Program-made: the position numbers and the translations under genes
Source of the DNA: Pseudoxanthomonas suwonensis
GTDB lineage: Bacteria > Pseudomonadota > Gammaproteobacteria > Xanthomonadales > Xanthomonadaceae
Assembly (NCBI RefSeq): GCF_010093235.1
Contig: NZ_PDWP01000017.1
Coordinates: 29,835-93,834 of the forward strand
Reading direction: 5' to 3'
DNA length: 64,000 nucleotides
Notes under the pieces: model-generated
What the model saw: the letters and a program-made list of their open reading frames with translations, nothing else
The model's database searches: none
Told to the model about the DNA's origin: nothing
Shown here: positions 19,461 through 26,860 of the stretch, one piece after another
Layout of the letters: each line of letters begins with the position of its first letter
How positions within the stretch are numbered: position 1 is the first letter of the stretch

Positions 19461-20216
19461 TCAGGCGGGGACTGCCAGTTCCTCGGCCATGCGCAGGCGG
19501 CGCTGCTTCTCCGCGATCAGGCGCGACACGTTGTTGACCGAGGCCAACAGCAGGAAGGCGCCTTCCAGCCAGCCCTTGCGGTGCAGCTCCTGCAGCGGCT
19601 CGCCGCCCAGCGCGGCCACCGCGTCGCGATCGATGCCATGCAGGCCGGTCACCTTGGCCACGTAGTCCTCGGTGACCCGCACTTCCAGGTCCATCGGCTG
19701 GATCAGGCCGGCGATGTCCAGCGCCGCGAACATCTCCTCCGCCGCACGGGCGCCCACGTCGATGCCGCGCAGGACGCGCGCGATGTAATCGAGGTAGGGG
19801 CTGTTTCCGCCATGGGGCATGAACAGCGCCTGCCCCCGGCCCTCGCCGTTGCGAACGCGCGGGTGCTCAACGTCCACGTGGATGACCGGCTCGGTGCGCA
19901 GCTGGCCGTCGACCATCTGCTCCTGGAAGCCGATCAGGAACGGACCCTTGGCCACCGCGCCGGGCAGGTAGTTCGCCGTCCAGCGGTCGCCCTGCAGGTA
20001 GAGGTTCTCGTCCTCGGAGAAGCCCAGCAGGGCCACCGCGTGGTACGAGCCCTTCGGGTCCTTGCGCAGGAAGATCGGGTATTCGCGCTGCAGCTCCGCG
20101 AACTCGGTCGGATAGGCCGCCACCATGCCGACCTGGTCGCCGAACTCGGCGCCGAAGTGGGTGCTGACGCGCAGGTCCTTGTGCGTGATGTTGTTGAGCA
20201 GCTCGTAGCGGGGCAT
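19461..20216 (-). CDS. SapC-family protein (copy 2)
   Basis: A 251-residue SapC protein beginning MPRYELLNNITHKDLRV, with PTEFAELQREYPIFLRK, GAVAKGPFLIGF and LHRKGWLEGAFLLLASVNNVSRLIAEK. It is clearly paralogous to copy 1 (11294-12028), with a slightly longer C-terminus. The start at 20216 is chosen by alignment with copy 1; a start at 20375 would add 53 residues read through the receptor-sapC spacer and its terminator. It is the first gene after receptor 2 and is followed after three bases by the cupin-like gene. It appears cytoplasmic, and its function in the uptake locus is unknown. Confidence 0.88.
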   Translation of the reverse strand: MPRYELLNNITHKDLRVSTHFGAEFGDQVGMVAAYPTEFAELQREYPIFLRKDPKGSYHAVALLGFSEDENLYLQGDRWTANYLPGAVAKGPFLIGFQEQMVDGQLRTEPVIHVDVEHPRVRNGEGRGQALFMPHGGNSPYLDYIARVLRGIDVGARAAEEMFAALDIAGLIQPMDLEVRVTEDYVAKVTGLHGIDRDAVAALGGEPLQELHRKGWLEGAFLLLASVNNVSRLIAEKQRRLRMAEELAVPA

Positions 20217-20331
20217 CGGGAATCTCGGATGGGTTGCGCTGCACCGGCGCTTCGCACCGGGACGCCTGGATCGTTCGACCATAGCCACAGACCGTGGGCT
20301 CCGCAAGGAGTGCCGTGGAGCCGCGGCCCGG

Positions 20332-20365
20332 CAAAAAAAGGGACCGCTGCCGAAGCAACGGTCCC
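20332..20365 (-). terminator. Intrinsic terminator/attenuator between receptor 2 and sapC2
   Basis: On the minus strand GGGACCGTTGC-TTCG-GCAGCGGTCCC, an eleven-pair stem (one G-T pair) with a UUCG tetraloop, is followed by seven Ts at 20333-20339. It starts about 39 bases after the receptor stop. It should make receptor 2 transcription largely separate from sapC2 and the enzymes, or set their ratio by read-through, since no strong promoter is evident in the remaining 115 bases before sapC2. Confidence 0.9.
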
Positions 20366-20403
20366 CGTGCATCAATGCACCTGCATTTCCTTCCTGGCTT
20401 GCC

Positions 20404-23400
20404 TCAGAAGGTGTAGCGCAGGCCGACCATATAGCGCGGCGACTGCTCGACCAGGCGCACGAACTGCCTGGTGGAACGGGCGTGCCAGCGCACGTCCTCG
20501 CCCGTCAGGTTGATCGCCTCGAAGCCCAGCGACAGGTTGTCGGTCAGACGGTAGCTGACGCTCAGGTCGAACTGGTCGTACTCCTCGACGAAGTACGGGT
20601 TGCGGTTGTTGCCGTTCTGGTTGGCCGCAAGCAGGTACTCGTCACGCCAGTTCCAGGCCAGGCGGGCCGACCAGCCATACTTCTCGTACATCAGCACGAC
20701 GTTGGCGGTATCGCTGAGGCCGGTGAGCGCGAACACGTCCGCATTCGGGTCGGCGGCGCGGTCGATGCCGACGTCGCCCTCCACGATGGTGTAGTTCGCC
20801 AGGATGCCGAAGCCGCTGTCGCCGAAGAAGTACTGGCCACCGATCTCCCAGCCGTGCAGCGTGGCGGCACGCTGGTTGACCGGGATGTTCACGTCGAACA
20901 CGTACAGCGGGTCCGCGTCCGTGCCGGTGATGTCGAACCGCGACTCCATGTCGAGGACCTGGGCCTGGCTGCCGTTGTACGCACCCAGGCCACCGGTCGC
21001 GGCTTCGTTCCGCAGCATGGCCAGTGCGGTGAACAGCGTCGTGTAGTCGCCATTGCAGGCCGTGGCCGGGTCGTTGCCGGCCGTGGTGACCTGCAGCTGG
21101 CAGGCGTCGCTGTTCAGGAACGCCAGGGCCGCTTGCGCGTCGGGACCGGAGGTCGGGTCGGTGATTCCGTACAGGTTCTCCTGCCTGACACTGTTGCCGA
21201 TGAAGTTCTTGACCCGCTTGTTCCAGTAGGTCACCGCAACATAGCTGGAGGGCGCGAAGTACCACTCCAGGCCGATGTCCATGTTGTCGGACTCGAGCGG
21301 CAGCAGCCCGGTGTTCTGGCGACCACCCGTAGCGCGGTACTGCTCGCCGAACAGCACCGAGCCGCTCGGATTGCCGACCGTGGCGCCCGGATACAGGTTG
21401 CCGTACGGCGCACGGGCGATGGTCTTGCTGAACGAGGCGCGACCCTTCAGGTCATCCCGGAAGTCGATGCTGAAGTCCAGGTTCGGCAGGATGAAGCTGT
21501 AGCGGCCGTCGCCGTACTCGGTCAGCACCTGGGCGTTGTCCATGTTCGGACCGAAGTCGTTGTTGGACAGCCAGTTGATGCCGGACGGAGCCGTAATGAC
21601 CGAGCGCGCACGCACGTCGGTGCGCTCATAGCGCAGGCCCAAGACCGTATAGGTGGACCACGGGCCCAGCATGCCGTCCTGCTCCCACTGCACGTACAGC
21701 GACTTGGTGTCTTCCTCGACCAGGTCGTCGTTGTTCAGCCGGGTGGAGACCTGCGAGCTGATGGTGTTGCAGTTGTCGCCCCAGGCCGCCGGCGCAGTGC
21801 CGTCGGCGCAGACCTGCTCCGCCCACCGCGCCAGCTCACTGGCGTTGCCGGCCCAGACGTTGCTCCGGGCGATGCCCGGGTTGAAGTCGTCGAACATGCT
21901 GGTGATGCTGAACTGGCGCAGCAGCGGGAGCATGCCCTGCAGCTGCCCGGCGTCGTCCACGCCCCAGTTGCCCAGGGTCATCAGCTGTGCGTGGCCGTCC
22001 ACGTTGAGGCGGCGCATCGAGCTCTTCGAGCTGGCGGCACCGAACAGGAAGCGGCCGTTGTCGAAGTCGAACGCACCATCGATGCGGGCTTCCTTGACCT
22101 CCGTATCCTGCCGCGTCGACCAGATGCGCATGATCTGGCTGCCCAGTTCGTCGCCGGTGAAGTCGCGGTTGGTGACCCCGTTGGTATTCGCGAGCGCGTC
22201 GGCGGTCGTCGGATACAGGGTACGGGTCATGATCGGCAGACCGTTGGTGAACCAGTACTCCTGGGTCCAGTCGTTGTTCGTGCGGTCCGGAGCCACGCCA
22301 CCGAAGCTGAACGCCGTCGAGCTGCCGCCGGTGATCGGATCGTTCGGCCGGCTGCTGACCTTGGTCTGGTGGGCGTCGAAGTTCAGGCTGAAGGCGTCGT
22401 TGACCTGCCACTTGGCGTTGAAGCCGATCGAATCGAGCTTGTACTTCTGCTCCTCGCGCTGCTGCTCGAAACCAAAGTCCTTGCCGCTGCCGGCCAGGTC
22501 ACGGATGTAGGTCGGCGTGGCGACCGCGCGATCGCTGTCGAAGGTGACGTGGGTCAGCTTGTTCTGCAGCCACTGGGTCTGCTCGCCGCGGTCCTGGGCG
22601 ATCTCGTTGGTCGAGTAGACGTAGTCCAGGGTCAGGGTCAGGGCGTCGGTCGGGGCGAACTGCAGCACGCCCTGGGCGTTGATGCGCTCGCGCTCGAAAT
22701 CCTGGAACGCGTAGCGCACGTCGTTCGGCATGCTGTACAGCTGGCCTTCCTGCGGCGCGTTCTCGACCACCGCACCCGGCAGCAGCTTCTCGTCGGTACC
22801 GGTCCAGCGGGCCACGTTCCAGGTGTTCTGGGTGGCCTGCACGGACCCGCCGTGGCGCTTCTGGTAGCTGGCGTTGATGCTCGCGCCCCAGGTCTTGTCC
22901 GGGTTGGCGTAGCTGAAGATACCCGACACTTCGGGGGTGAAATCGGTATCGAACAGCTGCGAGTCGTCGTAGACACCCTTGACGCCGGCGCTGGCGACGA
23001 CTTCGCCGCCGCGGTTGTTGAACGGACGCGCGGTCAGGATGTCCACGGTCGCGCCGATGCCGCCGCTGGCCACGTTGGCGCGGCCGGTCTTGTACACGGT
23101 GACGCCGTTGATCGCCTCGGAGGCGAGCTGGGCGAAGTTGAAGCCGCGGGTACCGGAACCAACGCCGCCGACCTCAAGGCCGCCGCCGCCGAAGCCGTCG
23201 GCACCCGGGATCTGGCGGCCGTTGAGGGTGACGAGGTTGTAACCCGGGCCAAAGCCACGCGCGGTGACCTGGGCGCCTTCGCCGTCGCGGCGCTCGATCG
23301 AGATGCCGGTGATGCGCTGCAGCGACTCGGCCAGGTTGGTGTCCGGGAACTTGCCGATGTCCTCGGCGCTGATCGCGTCGACCACGCCGGGCGTGTCGCG

Positions 23401-23559
23401 CTTGATGTTCATCGCGTGGTCAAGGCTGCTCCGCAGGCCCGTGACCTGCACGGTGTCCAGCTGCGTGGCTTCCTGCGCGAATGCGGGATTGATGACGATC
23501 ATGCCGCCGACGATGGTGAACATCGCCCGCGAGCGGAGCTTCTTCAGCTTGTGGTTCAT
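20404..23559 (-). CDS. TonB-dependent receptor, Xanthomonas/Caulobacter type (receptor 2)
   Basis: A 1051-residue outer-membrane transporter. The signal peptide is within residues 1-28 (MNHKLKKLRSRAMFTIVGG...), then ATQLDTVQVTG, then the plug with DIGKFPDTNLAESLQRITGISIERR and GAQVTARGFGPGYNLVTLNGRQ. The barrel ends RYMVGLRYTF. It belongs to the same large subfamily as receptor 1 (TIGR01782) and is a paralogue: the N-terminus and C-terminus are nearly identical, while the extracellular-loop regions in the middle diverge, as expected if the two bind different ligands. It heads the longer set sapC2, cupin-like, halogenase, DUF6445-like. Substrate unknown; a carbohydrate is the usual inference for this subfamily. 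Confidence 0.93.
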   Translation of the reverse strand: MNHKLKKLRSRAMFTIVGGMIVINPAFAQEATQLDTVQVTGLRSSLDHAMNIKRDTPGVVDAISAEDIGKFPDTNLAESLQRITGISIERRDGEGAQVTARGFGPGYNLVTLNGRQIPGADGFGGGGLEVGGVGSGTRGFNFAQLASEAINGVTVYKTGRANVASGGIGATVDILTARPFNNRGGEVVASAGVKGVYDDSQLFDTDFTPEVSGIFSYANPDKTWGASINASYQKRHGGSVQATQNTWNVARWTGTDEKLLPGAVVENAPQEGQLYSMPNDVRYAFQDFERERINAQGVLQFAPTDALTLTLDYVYSTNEIAQDRGEQTQWLQNKLTHVTFDSDRAVATPTYIRDLAGSGKDFGFEQQREEQKYKLDSIGFNAKWQVNDAFSLNFDAHQTKVSSRPNDPITGGSSTAFSFGGVAPDRTNNDWTQEYWFTNGLPIMTRTLYPTTADALANTNGVTNRDFTGDELGSQIMRIWSTRQDTEVKEARIDGAFDFDNGRFLFGAASSKSSMRRLNVDGHAQLMTLGNWGVDDAGQLQGMLPLLRQFSITSMFDDFNPGIARSNVWAGNASELARWAEQVCADGTAPAAWGDNCNTISSQVSTRLNNDDLVEEDTKSLYVQWEQDGMLGPWSTYTVLGLRYERTDVRARSVITAPSGINWLSNNDFGPNMDNAQVLTEYGDGRYSFILPNLDFSIDFRDDLKGRASFSKTIARAPYGNLYPGATVGNPSGSVLFGEQYRATGGRQNTGLLPLESDNMDIGLEWYFAPSSYVAVTYWNKRVKNFIGNSVRQENLYGITDPTSGPDAQAALAFLNSDACQLQVTTAGNDPATACNGDYTTLFTALAMLRNEAATGGLGAYNGSQAQVLDMESRFDITGTDADPLYVFDVNIPVNQRAATLHGWEIGGQYFFGDSGFGILANYTIVEGDVGIDRAADPNADVFALTGLSDTANVVLMYEKYGWSARLAWNWRDEYLLAANQNGNNRNPYFVEEYDQFDLSVSYRLTDNLSLGFEAINLTGEDVRWHARSTRQFVRLVEQSPRYMVGLRYTF

Positions 23560-23569
23560 TGCTTGGTCC

Positions 23570-23677
23570 TCAGCACTGGGAATTGACAGCTGTCGGCGTG
23601 CGCTGGCGCGTGGGCGACCCGGAACCGGCCGCGGTCACGCCGATAGACAGCGCTGGACATCGGAGACACGTGTACAT
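23570..23677 (-). other. Candidate leader ORF in the receptor 2 5'-UTR
   Basis: A strong Shine-Dalgarno, GGGGAGG (23687-23693), lies nine bases before an ATG at 23677 that opens a 35-codon frame (MYTCLRCPALSIGVTAAG...). It ends ten bases before the receptor start. An overlapping frame from 23660 (MSSAVYRRD...) instead ends in an ATGA overlap with the receptor ATG. Homologous sequence before receptor 1 also has the Shine-Dalgarno and ATG but in a different frame. The RNA segment, more than the peptide, appears conserved. The remaining leader (about 23700-23887) shows no other recognisable element. Confidence 0.35.
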
Positions 23678-23887
23678 CCTGGTAAACCTCCCCTCTCTCA
23701 GTTTTTCGAATCGGTGGATCCTTCCGCCTTCGGCTACCCAGGGCGGCACCTGCACTTGGCCCTGGAGTCTTCGCCAGGCCGCGCCGGGTCGAACGATCTC
23801 CCCCGGCAATTTGAAACGGAGCACACTTCTCGTTCCATGGCGCCCCGTGCGCTGGCCGGAAACTGAAATCCACATGAAACAGTTAGC

Positions 23888-23900
23888 GGTACCAGTTAAC
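23888..23900 (-). promoter_or_regulatory. LacI-like operator upstream of receptor 2
   Basis: GGTACCAGTTAAC matches the receptor 1 operator with one extra central base and lies at the same place relative to the -10 box. The extra base changes a 12-base even palindrome to a 13-base odd one, so affinity for a common repressor may differ. Confidence 0.5.
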
Positions 23901-23911
23901 GCGGGGCGAAT

Positions 23912-23939
23912 GGATAGCAGCTGTTTTGCAGGGTGTCCA
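23912..23939 (-). promoter_or_regulatory. Predicted promoter of receptor 2
   Basis: On the minus strand TGGACA (-35, 23934-23939) and CTATCC (-10, 23912-23917) are separated by 16 bases. The spacer CCCTGCAAAACAGCTG differs from that of receptor 1 at one base. Transcription would begin near 23905, giving a leader of about 345 bases. Confidence 0.55.
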
Positions 23940-24203
23940 CGATGCAGCGCAACAGTTTTTTCACGGTTGCGGACGTGACATTCACGCGGAGAAAACGAAA
24001 GGAGATTGACACCGCAGGCCATCGCTTCATGCAGGCCGATACCCGCGTTTTCCTTAATACGCAGGCATGTTTTGAAAGAGCATCACAATCAAGGCATTGC
24101 GTGATGCAAGTCCGCATACCGCCCCCCATGCCATGCGGTATGGCGTTCCGCGACCTGCCAGGCACGCGAAACGGCCGCGCCCGACGACAGCGGACGACAT
24201 TTG

Positions 24204-24221
24204 TTGTGCGTCGCAGCACAA
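24204..24221. promoter_or_regulatory. Upstream palindrome (receptor 2 copy)
   Basis: TTGTGC-GTCGCA-GCACAA is a perfect palindrome with a six-base spacer, about 265 bases upstream of the receptor 2 -35 box and about 80 bases beyond the stop of the next gene. A near copy precedes receptor 1 at the same distance. A further inverted repeat (GCATACCGC...GCGGTATGG, about 24113-24142) lies between this site and the promoter. Confidence 0.45.
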
Positions 24222-24303
24222 CTCTCCGCGAACAGAAACGCGTGCCGTTGGCGCACGGGCGGCGGGCCACGACCCGATGGGGGCCTGGCCATGGGCACGC
24301 ACC

Positions 24304-25023
24304 TCAGGGCAGGAACGGAAACACCACCCGCAGGAGTCCGCGGACCGCGCCCTCGGCGCTGCCGGCCACGGCCTTGGCGCCGAGGCTGTTGAGCGTGTTG
24401 CGCACGTCGGCCCAGGTGATGCGCGTGATGTCCTTGCGCAGCAGCTCGGCGAGCTCCTGCGAGGCCGGGGCCAGCCCGCGCAGGGCCGCGACGACGGCCT
24501 CGGTGTCCGGCTGCAGGAAGCCGCTGCGCTCGGCCAGCGCGACCAGGGTGTCGAAGCGCACGGCCAGCACTTCGCGGTTGCGCTCGTAGACCGGCAATCC
24601 ACCGGAGTCCAGGACCGCCTGCTCGAACTGCTGGCGATCATCCGGATGCTCGATGCGCACCGCGAGGAAGCCCTCCTTGCGGCTGCGTTCGCTGACATGG
24701 CTGCTGCCCGCACGCAGGTTGGCCTCGGTCAGGACGTTGCCGAGGATCCGGCGCAGCGCCTCGTCGGCCGGCTCGGCCACCAGCTGCCGCCAGCGCGCGT
24801 AGCCGTCGCGCCGCAGCGCGCGCAGCTTCGCCGGCGTCACCCGCAGCTGGGCCGCCGCCGCGTGGTTGCTGGCATTGCGGTCGATCGCCCCGTCACGCTC
24901 CAGCAGCACGAACACCAGCAGCTCCAGGTCGCGCTTGCTCAGCGCGCCGAAGCCCTGCAGCTGCGTCTGGCGCAGGAATTCGGAGGCGAAGGCCGCCGGG
25001 TCTTTTAGTTCGAGCTGCTGCAT
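24304..25023 (-). CDS. Uncharacterised protein, possible HTH
   Basis: I do not recognise this 239-residue protein. The start at 25023 (MQQLELKDPAAFASEFLRQ) is preceded by GGAG; much longer in-frame starts would read back through the opposite-strand oxidoreductase. Residues about 28-75 (LSKRDLELLVFVLLERDG, then AAQLRVTPAKLRALRRDGYARW) look like a winged or tri-helical DNA-binding region. The middle (FLAVRIEHPDDRQQFEQAV) is soluble alpha/beta, and the C-terminus is hydrophobic (GAVRGLLRVVFPFLP). It is transcribed divergently from the Tat-exported oxidoreductase and toward receptor 2, with no partner on its strand. The 237-base divergent spacer to 25261 shows no clear elements. Confidence 0.75.
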   Translation of the reverse strand: MQQLELKDPAAFASEFLRQTQLQGFGALSKRDLELLVFVLLERDGAIDRNASNHAAAAQLRVTPAKLRALRRDGYARWRQLVAEPADEALRRILGNVLTEANLRAGSSHVSERSRKEGFLAVRIEHPDDRQQFEQAVLDSGGLPVYERNREVLAVRFDTLVALAERSGFLQPDTEAVVAALRGLAPASQELAELLRKDITRITWADVRNTLNSLGAKAVAGSAEGAVRGLLRVVFPFLP

Positions 25024-25260
25024 TGGGGGCTTCTCCTCCGGTGCTGCAGTATGGCCACGGCCCGTCGCAGGGGCTGGGATGCGGCTGCAACGCACGTCCC
25101 GGTTCCCGCCGCCGGCGGAGGATCGCACGGGCGCGGCGCGCACCGGCCACGGGCATACGCCGGCGTCCCAGCCCCGCTCCGGCATGTGGCATCGTGTGCC
25201 GTCCGCCAGCCGGCGACAGTCCCGCGCGACGCGCACCACCCGCACCCATCTGGAGGGAAC

Positions 25261-26412
25261 ATGCTCGACACCGGAATGACCCGCCGCCACCTGCTGGCCG
25301 CCATGGCCGCTGCCGGACTCGGCGCTGCGCTGCCGGCCACGGCAGCCGGCCCGCGCGGAGCCTCCGCCGCGGCACGCGATGGCGCGGCGGCCGGTCGCCG
25401 TCCCGACTCGATCGGCGTGGCGCTGGTCGGCCTCGGCTACTACGCCACCCACCTGCTCGCCCCGGGGCTGCAGCTGACCCGCAACTGCCACCTCGCCGGC
25501 ATCGTCACCGGCTCGCCGGAGAAGATCCCGCAGTGGCAGCAGCAGTACGGCATCGCCGACCGCAACGTCTACAGCTACGACGACTTCGACCGCATCGCCG
25601 ACAACCCGGACATCCAGGCCGTCTACATCGTCACGCCCAACGACCTGCACCTGCCGCTGACCCGGCGCGCGGCCGCCGCCGGCAAGCATGTGTGGTGCGA
25701 GAAGCCGATGGCGATGAATGCCGCCGAGGCACAGGAAATGATCGATGCCTGCCGCGCCGCCGGCGTGCAGCTGGCCATCGGCTACCGCATGCAGCACCAG
25801 CCCAGTACCGCGCGGCTGCGGGCGATGGCGAAGGACAGGCCCTACGGCCGCATCCTCAAGGTCAGCGCCGACGCCGGCTTCCACGCCTACGACGACGTCG
25901 ACCCGTCCAGCAAGCCCTGGCGCCTGCTGCCGCAGCACGGCGGCGGCGCGATGTACGACATGGGCGTGTACTCGCTGCAGGGCGCCCGCTACATCACCGG
26001 CCAGGAGCCGATGGCGGTCACCGCCCGCAGCGAGATCCACCGCCCGCACCTGTTCGAAGGGGTCGACGAGACCACCTACTTCACCCTGGAGTTCGCCGAC
26101 GGCCTGGTCGCCGAGTGCTCGACCAGCTTCGGGAAGAACATGAACACCCTGCGCGCCGACTGCGAGCGCGGCTGGTACGAAGTGTCGCCGTTCCAGGCGT
26201 ACAAGGGCATCGGCGGCCGCACCAGCGACGGCGGCAGCTTCGACGACGGTGGCGTTCCCCACCAGCAGGCACTGCAGATGGACAACGATGCGCTGGCGAT
26301 CCTGGAAAAACGGCCGCCGCTGGTGCCGGGCGAGGAAGGCCTGCGCGACATGCGCGTGGTCGACGCGGTGCATGCCTCGGCACGGGAAGGCGGCAAGCGC
26401 ATCGTGCTGTAA
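25261..26412 (+). CDS. Tat-exported Gfo/Idh/MocA-family oxidoreductase
   Basis: A 383-residue NAD(P)-dependent dehydrogenase resembling glucose-fructose oxidoreductase. The N-terminus carries a twin-arginine signal (TRRHLLAAMAAAGLGAALPATA, residues 6-27), predicting export of a folded, cofactor-loaded enzyme to the periplasm. The Rossmann motif GVALVGLGYYA follows at about residue 53. The family motif EKPMAMNAAEAQEM contains the conserved EKP lysine, and GGGAMYDMGVYSLQGARYITG carries the aspartate and tyrosine of the sugar site. GGAGGGAAC precedes the ATG. A periplasmic sugar oxidoreductase next to glycan-type receptors may be functionally related, but this is inference. Confidence 0.9.
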   Translation: MLDTGMTRRHLLAAMAAAGLGAALPATAAGPRGASAAARDGAAAGRRPDSIGVALVGLGYYATHLLAPGLQLTRNCHLAGIVTGSPEKIPQWQQQYGIADRNVYSYDDFDRIADNPDIQAVYIVTPNDLHLPLTRRAAAAGKHVWCEKPMAMNAAEAQEMIDACRAAGVQLAIGYRMQHQPSTARLRAMAKDRPYGRILKVSADAGFHAYDDVDPSSKPWRLLPQHGGGAMYDMGVYSLQGARYITGQEPMAVTARSEIHRPHLFEGVDETTYFTLEFADGLVAECSTSFGKNMNTLRADCERGWYEVSPFQAYKGIGGRTSDGGSFDDGGVPHQQALQMDNDALAILEKRPPLVPGEEGLRDMRVVDAVHASAREGGKRIVL

Positions 26413-26488
26413 CGGCGGCGCCGGGTTAACCGGCGCTTCACCGCTTGGCTCCTAGTTTCAGGCACCCGGTCCGGAACAGGAGCCACGC

Positions 26489-26860
26489 ATGAGACGTACC
26501 TGTGCATGCACCATGGCGCTGCTACTTGCTGCCGCCAGTGGCGGCGCGCTGGCGCAGGCCTCGACCCTGCCGCTGCCCCCGCCCGACCCGCCGCCGACCG
26601 CCGCGCCCATGCAGCGCCAGAGCGGCATGGTGGTGATCCAGGGCGACCACGACGAACGCACCGTGGTGCGCTCGTACGAACCGGACAGCGTGGTCGGCGA
26701 CTACCGCATCGATTTCGACGCACTCGATGCCAACGGGGCCGGCGTCATCGACCGCCGCGAGGCCGCCGCCCATTCCACCCTGGCGGACGAATTCCGCGCC
26801 GTGGACGACAACGGCGACGGCCGCCTGGACCGCAACGAACTGTCGGGCTGGATCCGCTGA
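26489..26860 (+). CDS. Exported EF-hand domain protein
   Basis: A 123-residue protein with a signal peptide (residues 1-22, ending GALAQA), a proline-rich linker, and two C-terminal EF-hand loops. The first is D80-A-N-G-A-G-V-I-D-R-R-E91, with alanine at loop position 5, so it is probably weak. The second is D106-D-N-G-D-G-R-L-D-R-N-E117, fully canonical. It is likely a periplasmic or surface calcium-binding protein of unknown partner. Its stop abuts the stop of the convergent ubiquinone hydroxylase gene with no spacer. Confidence 0.85.
   Translation: MRRTCACTMALLLAAASGGALAQASTLPLPPPDPPPTAAPMQRQSGMVVIQGDHDERTVVRSYEPDSVVGDYRIDFDALDANGAGVIDRREAAAHSTLADEFRAVDDNGDGRLDRNELSGWIR

Noticed and set aside
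20482..23586. A 1034-codon plus-strand frame opposite receptor 2
   Set aside because: Shadow of the receptor gene; the translation is rich in Val, Arg, Gln and His with no recognisable fold.
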